Assembly: GCA_001751085.1 (NCBI GenBank)
Contig: MAXP01000060.1
Coordinates: 3,643 to 13,325 of the forward strand
Direction: 5' to 3'
Length of the DNA: 9,683 nucleotides
Source: Desulfobacterales bacterium C00003060
GTDB taxonomy: Bacteria; Desulfobacterota; Desulfobacteria; Desulfobacterales; C00003060
Shown here: positions 1-7,241 of the stretch, in pieces
Layout of the letters: the number at the start of each line of letters is the position of its first letter
Position numbering within the stretch: position 1 is the first letter of the stretch
The notes under the pieces: model-generated
Seen by the model: only the letters and a program-made list of their open reading frames with translations
What the model was told of the DNA's origin: nothing
The model's database searches: none
Program-made: the position numbers and the translations under genes

Positions 1-87
1 GTAAACATATTGTCGCAGGAAAAGGCACGGTGGTTGCTGGATCAGCGCCCGGGGCTTTTTTGGGATTATGAGGAGGCTGAACCGTGA
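1..87 (+). CDS. C-terminal tail of an upstream gene, possibly TatT-like
   Basis: The first frame is open from base 1 to a TGA at 85-87 and encodes 28 residues ending in GLFWDYEEAEP. The gene starts before the window. Its stop overlaps the GTG start of the next gene as GTGA (84-87), so the two are very likely translationally coupled. The tail has the pattern ARWLLDQRPGLF, which resembles the end of TatT proteins (TRAP-associated lipoproteins with helical repeats), whose genes often precede this type of dctP plus fused permease. The identification rests mainly on gene order and is tentative. The open frame and the overlap are seen directly. Confidence 0.5.
   Translation, partial: VNILSQEKARWLLDQRPGLFWDYEEAEP
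71..76 (+). promoter_or_regulatory. Strong ribosome binding site for dctP
   Basis: AGGAGG lies 7 nt before the GTG at 84. It fixes GTG as the start of the binding-protein gene and lies inside the end of the upstream coding region. Confidence 0.8.
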
Positions 88-1088
88 AGACAGTGGTTCT
101 GTGGGTATGTTTTTTTGTGCTTGTGACTGGAGTTGCTCCCACATTTTCACAGGTCATCAAGCTTGGCACGATCGCTCCTGAGGGCTCGCCCTGGCATGAA
201 TCCATGTTGGAAGTAGGCCGGAAGTGGAAAGAGCTAAGTGGTGGCAAGGTTAAGCTAAGGATTTATGCTGGAGGAGTGGCAGGGGACGAAACGGACCTGT
301 TGCGCAAGATCCGCATAGGGCAATTGCACGCCACTGCCCTCACAAGCACAACGTTGCACAATATTGTTCCTGACATCGAGGCCATCACATTCCCCATGTT
401 GGTAAGGAATGATGGGGAGCTTGATTACCTTATGGAAAAGCTGGGCCCTGACCTCGAAGCCCGTTTGGCCAAGAAGGGATTTAAGGTGCTTGCATGGAGT
501 ACGGCTGGGTGGGCCCACTTCTTTGCAAAGGAACCTGTCATAACACCCGCTGACATGAAAAAGCGGAGACTATTCGTGTGGGGCTCGGATATTACTTTAT
601 TGGAATTGCTGAACAGCTCGGGATTCAATCCTGTCCCTTTGTCTGTCATCGACTTGCTGCCGGCGTTGCAAACCGGCCTGGTGGACTCGTTTGCCGCGCC
701 TCCGGCAGCGGCGCTATCTTTCCAGTGGTTTGCACTGGCGCCTAATATGACGGGTTTTCCGTGGCAGCCTCTTCCGGGAGCAACGGTAATCTCAATAAAG
801 CAATGGAATAGGATTCCTGCGGACTTGCGGCCGTTACTTGAAAAGGCCGCCCGCGAGGTCGGGGGCCGGTTGCAAAAGCGAATTCGCAAATTAGAACACG
901 ATGCAATTGAGGCCATGATAGACCACGGGCTTACGGTTCATGCAGTCCCCCCGGAGGTCGAGGAAGAATGGAGAACGATTGTTCGGGAAAAAGGATATCC
1001 CGCCTTTGTAGGGCCGCGTTTTTCCAAAGATATGTTCGATACTGTTCGCAGCATACTGGATGAATACCGTGCATCCGGGGGCCATTAG
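84..1088 (+). CDS. dctP: TRAP transporter substrate-binding protein, DctP family
   Basis: A 334-residue exported solute-binding protein, the usual length for DctP. Residues 1-23 form a signal peptide (MKT, a hydrophobic core, then a cut near FSQ/VIKLG). The mature protein opens with the family pattern IKLGTIAPEGSPWHE and has GGVAGDETDLLRKIRIGQL at 63-81 and the hinge-region pattern LLPALQTGLVDSF at 191-203. It would capture a ligand in the periplasm and pass it to the permease encoded next. In most DctP proteins the segment after ADMK reads like GLKLRVP, where the Arg clamps a substrate carboxylate. Here it reads ADMKKRRLFVW and the aligned position is Phe164. This recalls the TatT-associated binding protein of Treponema, for which a hydrophobic ligand was proposed. 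The ligand is unknown. The GTG start is set by AGGAGG and by the signal peptide. Confidence 0.9.
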   Translation: MKTVVLWVCFFVLVTGVAPTFSQVIKLGTIAPEGSPWHESMLEVGRKWKELSGGKVKLRIYAGGVAGDETDLLRKIRIGQLHATALTSTTLHNIVPDIEAITFPMLVRNDGELDYLMEKLGPDLEARLAKKGFKVLAWSTAGWAHFFAKEPVITPADMKKRRLFVWGSDITLLELLNSSGFNPVPLSVIDLLPALQTGLVDSFAAPPAAALSFQWFALAPNMTGFPWQPLPGATVISIKQWNRIPADLRPLLEKAAREVGGRLQKRIRKLEHDAIEAMIDHGLTVHAVPPEVEEEWRTIVREKGYPAFVGPRFSKDMFDTVRSILDEYRASGGH

Positions 1089-1097
1089 GGGCACCCA

Positions 1098-3023
1098 ATG
1101 AAACCTGATGCCGACAGCCTTGTTCCATCAGTGAGTGTCTCCGGCCGTCTATGTTGGTGGGCAGACCGGACCGAAGATGCGATCCTGGTCGTTGCGCTGC
1201 TCCTCATGGCGTTGATCCCGGTTGTGGAGTTCGTCGGGCGTACATGGTTCAGTGTCGGCATTGCCGGTGCAACGGATTACGTCCAGCACCTTACCCTGTG
1301 GATCGGGTTTCTTGGCGCTATGCTCGCTACACGGGAAGGCAAACACCTTAAAATCGCCGCGGCCGCGGAATGGCTTCCCGCGCGCGTCAACTGTGTCGTG
1401 GATTGTCTGGTTGCCTTCATATCGGCTGCTGTTTGTGCAGGGTTGTTTGGCGCCAGCCTGCAATTGGTCGTAGCCGAAGCGCCCGGATTGCCGTCGTGGA
1501 CAGCCAGGATCATACCTGATTTTGTCGAGCGTTGGCTCGACCCCTTTGGTCTCTTTGAGAGCGGTGGTTTGACGACTATCGGAGGTTGGATTCCAATCTG
1601 GGTCGCCGAAGCCGTTATGCCCTTTGGCTTTGCCGTCATGGCCATTCGATTCATACTCCGTGCCTCAAAGCACAGTTGGGTGAGAATGCTGGTCGGGCTC
1701 AGTCTTCCGGCAATGATCCTGCTGCCGGCCCTTCTTGCCGACTCCGCTTCACAACTTGTTCTGCCTGGGTTGATATTGCTAATCGTGGCAGCAATCCTGG
1801 GTGCACCCATCTTCATCTTGCTGGGTGGCGCGGCTCTCTTGCTTTTCTGGGGTAACGACGTAACGGTTGCCGCCATACCCGTCGAGACGTATCGCATCGT
1901 GGCATCACCGATCTTTCCGACGATACCACTATTTACGCTGGCAGGCTTCTTACTCTCCGACGGGCACGCCAGTGAACGCCTTGTTCGAGTCTTCAATGCG
2001 CTGTTTGGATGGATTCCGGGTGGATTGGCAGTAGCCGCTACGCTGCTTTGTGCCTTCTTTACGACATTTACGGGGGCATCCGGCGTGACCATTCTTGCAC
2101 TCGGCGGGTTGCTGCTGCCTGTGCTCTTGAAAGGCCGTTTCAGAGAGGGATTTTCCATTGGACTGCTGACCTCAACAGGTAGTCTTGGGTTGCTCCTGCC
2201 CCCTAGCCTCGTTATTATACTGTATGGCGTGATCGCCCATGTGCCGATTACTGACATGTTCAAGGCCGGACTCGTACCAGGGGCTTTGCTGATTGCTCCT
2301 TTTTGTCTGGCTTGCATGTGGCAAGGGCTTAAGACCGGTGCCGGCCGCACCCCATTTCGTCTTCAAGAAGCCGTTCGTGCGATCTGGATCGCAAAATGGG
2401 AAGTCATCATGCCGATTCTTGTGTTGGGGCTTATCTTCAGCGGATTCTGCACCTTGGTAGAAGCTTCTGCCATCTTGGTGGTGTATGTGGTGATCGTGGA
2501 GGCCTTTATCTATCGCGATTTGAGCCCCAAAGGACTCTTTGCCACGCTTGTCAAATGCGGCGCCCTGGTGGGAGGCGTGCTTATTATTCTTGGGATGGCC
2601 ATGGGACTGACGAGCTATCTTGTTGACGCGCAGATCCCCATGCATGCTGCCGCATGGGGTGCAAAACACCTTCACAGCAAGTGGTTGTTCCTGTTGGCAT
2701 TAAACGGAGGGCTAATCCTTGTCGGATGCTTAATGGATATCTTCTCCGCGCTGGTTGTGGTCGTGCCTCTGATCCTGCCTATGGCCGACGCATTCGGTGT
2801 CCATCCAGCCCATCTCGGGATTATTTTTCTGGCCAATCTACAGTTAGGCTACATCACACCGCCGGTCGGCATGAACCTGTTTCTCGCTTCCTTTCGTTTC
2901 GAGAAGCCGCTAACCCGTATTTCTTGCTATGCCTTGCCCTTCCTGTTGATCATGGCTGTAGTCGTGCTGCTTATCACATACATTCCCTGGTTAAGCGTAG
3001 GGGTGATGGAATTGCTAAAATAA
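1098..3023 (+). CDS. TRAP transporter fused permease, DctQ-DctM
   Basis: A 641-residue inner-membrane protein. Residues about 25-190 form the small DctQ-like part (DYVQHLTLWIGFLGAMLATREG is spread over 60-81). Residues about 200-641 form the large DctM part, with IPLFTLAGFLLSDG at 276-289, GSLGLLLPPSLVIILYG at 361-377 and the DctM signature ITPPVGMNL at 586-594. The DctQ and DctM parts are separate proteins in most TRAP systems and fused in some; the length fits a fusion. It would import the ligand of the preceding binding protein using an ion gradient. The gene starts 9 nt after the dctP stop, with AGGGG 6 nt before ATG, so the two form one operon. The region at 125-170, between DctQ helices and with several Trp and Pro residues, is longer than in a minimal DctQ. 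Confidence 0.9.
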   Translation: MKPDADSLVPSVSVSGRLCWWADRTEDAILVVALLLMALIPVVEFVGRTWFSVGIAGATDYVQHLTLWIGFLGAMLATREGKHLKIAAAAEWLPARVNCVVDCLVAFISAAVCAGLFGASLQLVVAEAPGLPSWTARIIPDFVERWLDPFGLFESGGLTTIGGWIPIWVAEAVMPFGFAVMAIRFILRASKHSWVRMLVGLSLPAMILLPALLADSASQLVLPGLILLIVAAILGAPIFILLGGAALLLFWGNDVTVAAIPVETYRIVASPIFPTIPLFTLAGFLLSDGHASERLVRVFNALFGWIPGGLAVAATLLCAFFTTFTGASGVTILALGGLLLPVLLKGRFREGFSIGLLTSTGSLGLLLPPSLVIILYGVIAHVPITDMFKAGLVPGALLIAPFCLACMWQGLKTGAGRTPFRLQEAVRAIWIAKWEVIMPILVLGLIFSGFCTLVEASAILVVYVVIVEAFIYRDLSPKGLFATLVKCGALVGGVLIILGMAMGLTSYLVDAQIPMHAAAWGAKHLHSKWLFLLALNGGLILVGCLMDIFSALVVVVPLILPMADAFGVHPAHLGIIFLANLQLGYITPPVGMNLFLASFRFEKPLTRISCYALPFLLIMAVVVLLITYIPWLSVGVMELLK

Positions 3024-3033
3024 TTGAAAACAA

Positions 3034-3070
3034 CTCGCTTATAAGTGAGCCTGGCCCGGATAAACCGGGC
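3034..3070 (+). terminator. Two adjacent hairpins after the TRAP operon
   Basis: Eleven nt after the permease stop, CTCGCTT (3034-3040) pairs with AAGTGAG (3043-3049) with one G-T wobble. Four nt further on, GCCCGG (3054-3059) pairs perfectly with CCGGGC (3065-3070) across a 5-nt loop. The hairpins lie between the convergent permease and rseC-like genes and could end transcription from both sides. Neither is followed by a clear T run, so factor-independent termination is not certain; they may only protect the 3' end. Confidence 0.4.
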
Positions 3071-3094
3071 AATCCGAAATCCGAAATCCGAAAT
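3071..3094. repeat. 7-bp tandem repeat, 3.4 copies
   Basis: The unit AATCCGA occurs three times head to tail, followed by AAT, with no mismatch. It starts immediately after the second hairpin, in the non-coding gap between two convergent genes. The sequence shows no coding or protein-binding role. Short low-complexity arrays of this kind may vary in copy number by slippage. Confidence 0.8.
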
Positions 3095-3118
3095 ACTATA
3101 GAACTCCCGTGAGCAGCA

Positions 3119-3607
3119 TCACTTCACAGTGCAGGCCTGATCTGAAAGTGGGATTTCCTGTGGAGGGGTCTTTTTGGACGTGATCTCGGGCACAAATTCC
3201 TGTTTACCGGTAAGCTTATCACCTTTTTTCCTAAGCCATAAGAATGCGCCGGATAAAGCCAGGAGCCCAAAGATGCCCACAAGAAAATTCTCGTTAACTG
3301 AAACGAACTTGGATAGCGCATATCCGAAAACAAGGCCTCCTATGAGGGCAAGCATGGGTACCATATAAATCATGAACGATATCCTTACCAGGGAAGCGCC
3401 CCTGATGGTTATGGTCACGACATCACCAACCTCAGCCCCGGCAGTGTTGCGGGCCCGTACCTCCACATTGGCACCGCCGCCCCCAAGGGCTGAACAGCCA
3501 TCTTTGGCCTTGCAACCTTCGCACTCGGGTTCCATTTTGGTCAGCACCAGGGCCATGTGACCCTGGATCGCTTTTACCACGCCGGTCTTTTTCAGGAATC
3601 CTGCCAT
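3119..3607 (-). CDS. rseC: RseC/MucC-family membrane protein (SoxR-reducing system type)
   Basis: A 162-residue protein with the RseC layout. The N-terminal soluble part has a small cysteine cluster, C29-x2-C32-x5-C38 (PECEGCKAKDGCSALGGGG at 27-45), followed by the beta-rich stretch GAEVGDVVTITI. Two membrane helices follow, at about 75-98 and 106-126, then a charged tail. Family members in enterobacteria influence sigma-E signalling and take part in reducing SoxR together with an Rnf-like complex. No rnf, soxR or rpoE gene is in this window, so the partner is unknown here. AAGGA lies 9 nt before the ATG. It is transcribed divergently from the phosphorylase gene, with an 86-bp gap, and converges on the TRAP operon. 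The family call is good; the cellular role is open. Confidence 0.8.
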   Translation of the reverse strand: MAGFLKKTGVVKAIQGHMALVLTKMEPECEGCKAKDGCSALGGGGANVEVRARNTAGAEVGDVVTITIRGASLVRISFMIYMVPMLALIGGLVFGYALSKFVSVNENFLVGIFGLLALSGAFLWLRKKGDKLTGKQEFVPEITSKKTPPQEIPLSDQACTVK

Positions 3608-3693
3608 GTTCGTTCATCCTTGTCGTCAAGTTAAGGGATCAGTTTCTGTTTGACTGCTATTCTGTTCTAAGATAACTTACGGGAGACTATATC
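3608..3693. promoter_or_regulatory. Divergent intergenic region, promoters not resolved
   Basis: These 86 bp separate the divergent rseC-like and phosphorylase genes and should hold both promoters unless these lie farther back. GGGAG at 3681-3685 is the phosphorylase ribosome binding site. A TTGACT at 3650-3655 resembles a -35 box, but no -10 box at normal distance leaves room for the leader. No operator or riboswitch-like structure was seen. Confidence 0.3.
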
Positions 3694-4515
3694 ATGGAAA
3701 CGTTCAAGAATAAAGTCCTTGAGGCCACCGAGTTTGTTCAGGGGAAGATCTCAGACCAGCCGCTTATAGGGTTACAAATCGGAACCGGCCTTGGTGATAC
3801 GGCTGACGGCATGGACGATGTCATATCAATCGATTACAAAGATATACCCAACTTCCCGGTCTCTACTGTCCCAACCCACCACGGGAGGGTGTTGTTCGGC
3901 AACATCGCGGGCAAAGCGGTCTTGGCAATGCAGGGGCGATTTCACGGTTATGAAGGATACAGCGTGCAAGAGGTTACTCTCCCGGTAAGGGTCATGCAGT
4001 CGCTGGGGGCCAAGACCCTGATATTGTCGAATGCAGCGGGCGGGATCAATCCTCTCTTTGATCAAGGTGACATAATGGTCATAACAGACCATATTAATCT
4101 CACTGGTAACAATCCCCTGATCGGGCCAAATGTAGATGAGTGGGGACCACGGTTCCCTGATATGTCTCAGGTATATGACCGCAGACTTATGACCCTGGCT
4201 GAAGAGGCCGCGCTGGATAACGGTATTCGGGTACAAAAAGGTATTTATGTGGGGCTCCATGGCCCGTCACTTGAGACGGGCGCTGAGATTCGGTTTCTCA
4301 AAACCATTGGGGCCGATGCAGTAGGGCTGTCCACGATCCCTGAAGTAATTGCAGCAGCCCATGGCGGCATGGCCATCCTCGGGTTTTCCGTTATTACAAA
4401 CATGAATCTTCCGGATCATTTGAAGCCCGCTCGGGTAGAAGAGATCATTGCTGCTGCCGAGCGAACGGCGCCCCGCCTGCAGGCTATCATAACGGGGGTC
4501 ATTGAGAAGCTGTGA
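3694..4515 (+). CDS. Purine nucleoside phosphorylase family, possibly acting on 5'-modified inosines
   Basis: A 273-residue cytoplasmic enzyme of the trimeric PNP/MTAP family, full length. It splits purine nucleosides with phosphate into free base and sugar 1-phosphate. Visible motifs are GTGLG at 30-34, STVPTHHGR with His62 at 57-65, the phosphate-site pattern MQGRFHGYEGY at 79-89 (Arg82, His84), SNAAGG at 112-117 and GLSTIPEV at 211-218. Base recognition uses Glu194 (GPSLET) and Asn236 (VITN), the pair of 6-oxopurine (hypoxanthine/guanine) enzymes rather than of adenine-specific MTAP. In human PNP a His in the segment ANHEEV contacts the ribose 5'-OH; here the segment is ARVEEI, with Val248, as MTAP has Val. 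This mix would suit inosines that lack the 5'-OH, such as 5'-methylthioinosine or 5'-deoxyinosine. GGGAG lies 8 nt before ATG. The deaminase gene follows after 7 nt. Confidence 0.88.
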   Translation: METFKNKVLEATEFVQGKISDQPLIGLQIGTGLGDTADGMDDVISIDYKDIPNFPVSTVPTHHGRVLFGNIAGKAVLAMQGRFHGYEGYSVQEVTLPVRVMQSLGAKTLILSNAAGGINPLFDQGDIMVITDHINLTGNNPLIGPNVDEWGPRFPDMSQVYDRRLMTLAEEAALDNGIRVQKGIYVGLHGPSLETGAEIRFLKTIGADAVGLSTIPEVIAAAHGGMAILGFSVITNMNLPDHLKPARVEEIIAAAERTAPRLQAIITGVIEKL

Positions 4516-4522
4516 GTAAAGA

Positions 4523-5851
4523 ATGGTACCACGAGTCAAACCAATTGATTTGTTGATTCGAAACGGAACGGTCCTGACCGTGGATCCCCATGGCACGATG
4601 ATTGAAAACGGGGCTGTGGCTGTGTCTGCGGATCGTATTGTCAAGGTGGGAAGAGAAGATGCTTTGAGCACCTCGTGCCGGGCCACGAAAACGATTGATG
4701 CCGGAGGCGGGATCATTATGCCGGGGCTGGTAAACACTCATACCCATGCGGCCATGTCCCTGTTTCGGGGCCTGGCCGACGATCTCCCTCTCACAAACTG
4801 GTTAAACGACCACATATTCAAGGTTGAGGCTCGATGGTTGAATCCTGAAAGTGTGCATGCAGGCACACTGCTTTCCTGTGCGGAGATGCTTTTGTCTGGT
4901 ACCACAACATTCTGTGACGGTTATTTTTTTGAGGATGCAGTAGCTGAAGCCGTGCAGGAGTCAGGAATGCGGGCCATCCTTGGCCAGGGGATCGTGGACT
5001 TTCCCTCACCCGGGGTCCCTGATCCTAAGGAAAACGTTGCAGAGGCTGCGCGATTTATTGAGAAATGGAATGAAAAGACCTCTTTGGTGATCCCCGGGCT
5101 TTTCTGCCATTCTCCGTACACCTGCTCTGAGAAGACACTCAAAGATGCCCGCAGGGTAGCTGATGCGGCTGGTTCCCTTTTTCAAATCCATGTGGCTGAG
5201 ACGCAAGGCGAGGTGAAGGAGATTGAACAAAGGCACGGGGTGAGCCCGGTTCAATACCTTGACCGGATTGGCATATTAAATGCCAGGACCCTTGCCGTTC
5301 ACGCAATCTGGGTAGATGAAGCAGACATAGAATGCATGGCCGGGCATGGTGTTGGTGTGTCAGTCACAACGGAAAGTGAGATGAAGCTTGCCTCGGGTGT
5401 GGCGCCGATTCCTGAATTTCTAAAAAAAGGCCTTGCCGTAGGGATCGGCACGGATGGCTGCGCGAGCAACAACAATCTGGATATGCTTCAGGAGATGGAC
5501 ATGACGGCCAAGCTCCACAAGCTGAAAACGCTTGATCCCGCGGTCCTGGATGCCAGGCAAGTGTTAGCCCTTGCTACGAGAAGAGGAGCAGATGCTATTG
5601 GCCTTGGTGGACAGATCGGGTCGATTGAAGTGGGCAAAAAGGCCGATTTGATCATCATCGATACCCGAAAACCGCATCTGACCCCCCTGTACGACCCTGT
5701 ATCTCACCTGGTTTATGCTGCAGGGGGCAGTGATGTCAGGGATGTGATCATTGATGGTCGATTGGTCGTCCATGACAGGGCGCTTCTTACCATCAATATT
5801 GAACCTGTCTTCGAATTTGTCTCAGATCTGGCCCGCCGGATTGCCTCGTAA
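4523..5851 (+). CDS. mtaD: Amidohydrolase, MTA/S-adenosylhomocysteine/5'-deoxyadenosine deaminase type
   Basis: A 442-residue metal-dependent hydrolase of the MtaD/SsnA/TrzN group, normal length. The family converts 5'-substituted adenosines to the inosine form with release of ammonia. Metal ligands are His73 and His75 (NTHTHA), His223 (HVAET) and Asp311 (GTDGCASNN). The catalytic candidates Glu226 and His260, His196 (HSPYTCSE), Ser315, and Glu102 (KVEARW, matching the ribose-binding Glu of the Thermotoga MTA/SAH deaminase) are all present. One segment is odd: relatives read HNPESNMKLASG, but here 280-291 reads as VTTESEMKLASG in outline, losing the His-Asn-Pro and changing Asn to Glu. A stop at 4517-4519 in the same frame makes ATG 4523 the first possible ATG start; its Shine-Dalgarno is weak, so coupling to the phosphorylase 7 nt upstream is likely. 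The exact substrate within the family cannot be read from sequence. Confidence 0.85.
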   Translation: MVPRVKPIDLLIRNGTVLTVDPHGTMIENGAVAVSADRIVKVGREDALSTSCRATKTIDAGGGIIMPGLVNTHTHAAMSLFRGLADDLPLTNWLNDHIFKVEARWLNPESVHAGTLLSCAEMLLSGTTTFCDGYFFEDAVAEAVQESGMRAILGQGIVDFPSPGVPDPKENVAEAARFIEKWNEKTSLVIPGLFCHSPYTCSEKTLKDARRVADAAGSLFQIHVAETQGEVKEIEQRHGVSPVQYLDRIGILNARTLAVHAIWVDEADIECMAGHGVGVSVTTESEMKLASGVAPIPEFLKKGLAVGIGTDGCASNNNLDMLQEMDMTAKLHKLKTLDPAVLDARQVLALATRRGADAIGLGGQIGSIEVGKKADLIIIDTRKPHLTPLYDPVSHLVYAAGGSDVRDVIIDGRLVVHDRALLTINIEPVFEFVSDLARRIAS

Positions 5852-5861
5852 CTATGTATTA

Positions 5862-7205
5862 ATGAAGGATGCCGACTCCCCTCATGTTCTTTTGATCAAT
5901 CCATGGATACACGATTTTGCAGCCTATGATTTCTGGGCCAGGCCGATCGGGCTCCTCACCATTGCCGGTATTCTGAGGATGCACGGGTATCAAGTAAGCT
6001 ATATCGACTGTTTGGACCGGTTTCACCCCGGACTATCACGCCACGGCAAATCCGGCCGGTTCGGCAAGGGTGCCTATCTGAAAACGCCGATTCCAAGGCC
6101 CGAAAAGCTATGCGATGTGCCAAGGAATTATTCCAGATATGGTATGCCGGAAAGTCTGGTGCGCAGGGCCATAAACAATAGCCCGAGGCCGGACGTGGTG
6201 CTTGTGACCTCGGTGATGACCTACTGGTATCCGGGTGTAATCGCCCTTATCGAGGTCGTTCGAGAGATGTTGCCGGAAGTACCCGTGGTGCTTGGGGGAA
6301 TCTATGCTTCCCTTTGCCATGAGCATGCCGTACGCCATGCCGGCGCACACATGGTGCTCACGGGTCAATGCGAAACCAGCCTCCTTGAACTCATAGGTCA
6401 GCTTACTAACCATACAGGCACTTGCCGGTTTTGTCCTGATGAGCTTGACACCAACCCCTATCCGGCCTTTGATCTGCAATCCTCTATTTCCTATGTTCCT
6501 ATCCTTACTGGCCTGGGCTGCCCTTTCCGGTGCGCCTATTGTGCGTCTGGGTTCTTGAACCCCAGGCTAAGACGCAGATCACCCTGGCATGTAGTGGAAG
6601 AAATCGCCTACTGGCACAAGAAACACTCGGTACTGGATTTTCCTTTCTATGATGATGCCCTTTTGCTTGATGCAGAAAACCACATCATGCCAATCCTTGA
6701 AGGGGTCCTGAGCCGGGGGCTTGAGGTGCGTTTCCACACACCCAATGCACTGCACATCAGGCCCTTGTCAAGACAGTTGGCACGGTTGCTGTTTCGTGCA
6801 GGGTTCAAGACCATTCGGCTCGGGCTTGAAACCGCCTTTTTTGGTGGTCGTAAGGCCATAGACAGTAAGGTGGGACCAGGTGAGTTTGAGGAAGCCGCCC
6901 ATTACTTAAGAGAGGCCGGCTTCAAGGGTGAAGCTGTAGGTGCCTATCTCCTTTGCGGTCTACCAGGACAGGATCTTGCCAAATTGGAAGCATCTATCAA
7001 CGTGGTAAAGGCGTGCGGCGTGAGGCCTGTCTTAGCTCAATACTCACCCATTCCCCATACCGCCCTCTGGTCTGCAGCGGTAAGGGCCTCACGCTACGAC
7101 CTGGACTCTGATCCGATTTTTCATAATAATTCCATCTTTCCCTGTCAAAATGATCCCTTTTCCCGGGAAATGATCTCGTTCTTTCAAAAAATGGCGGGGG
7201 ATTAA
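5862..7205 (+). CDS. Radical SAM protein with N-terminal B12-binding-like domain, function unknown
   Basis: The frame is open from 5751, but that part overlaps mtaD. The first sensible start is ATG 5862, 10 nt after the mtaD stop, giving 447 residues; no clear Shine-Dalgarno precedes it. Residues 7-180 look like a B12-binding Rossmann domain (HVLLINPW, RPIGLLTIAGILRMHGY, then DVVLVTSV and PVVLGG), without the DxHxxG cobalt-ligand motif, as in some family members. Residues about 210-410 form the radical SAM barrel, with the 4Fe-4S motif C220-x3-C224-x2-C227 (GCPFRCAYC), GLET at 321-324 and GLPGQ at 366-370. An extra C188-x2-C191 lies just before the barrel and could bind a metal. The product is likely cytoplasmic and oxygen-sensitive. 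The substrate is not recognisable. It shares an operon with two nucleoside-salvage genes that could process the 5'-deoxyadenosine it may release. Confidence 0.8.
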   Translation: MKDADSPHVLLINPWIHDFAAYDFWARPIGLLTIAGILRMHGYQVSYIDCLDRFHPGLSRHGKSGRFGKGAYLKTPIPRPEKLCDVPRNYSRYGMPESLVRRAINNSPRPDVVLVTSVMTYWYPGVIALIEVVREMLPEVPVVLGGIYASLCHEHAVRHAGAHMVLTGQCETSLLELIGQLTNHTGTCRFCPDELDTNPYPAFDLQSSISYVPILTGLGCPFRCAYCASGFLNPRLRRRSPWHVVEEIAYWHKKHSVLDFPFYDDALLLDAENHIMPILEGVLSRGLEVRFHTPNALHIRPLSRQLARLLFRAGFKTIRLGLETAFFGGRKAIDSKVGPGEFEEAAHYLREAGFKGEAVGAYLLCGLPGQDLAKLEASINVVKACGVRPVLAQYSPIPHTALWSAAVRASRYDLDSDPIFHNNSIFPCQNDPFSREMISFFQKMAGD

Positions 7206-7241
7206 TGGGCTGTTGCATGATTCTTGCGTAAGAAAAGTCGT

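Noticed and set aside
1277..2350. Long open frame (357 codons) on the minus strand inside the permease gene
   Set aside because: It lies wholly antisense to the clear DctQ-DctM coding region, and its translation is low in hydrophobic pattern and rich in Pro, Ser, Arg and Thr, as expected of a shadow frame.
3650..3678. TTGACT with TAACTT 17 nt later as a promoter for the phosphorylase operon
   Set aside because: The -10 match is poor (3 of 6) and transcription would begin on top of the ribosome binding site at 3681-3685.
5751..5861. N-terminal extension of the radical SAM frame starting at ATG 5751
   Set aside because: It overlaps the conserved 3' end of mtaD by about 100 nt, and the B12-binding domain begins just after ATG 5862.
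7224..7241. TTG start for the cysteine-rich protein
   Set aside because: There is no ribosome binding site before it, and ATG 7242 gives a protein that starts just ahead of the first CxxC.
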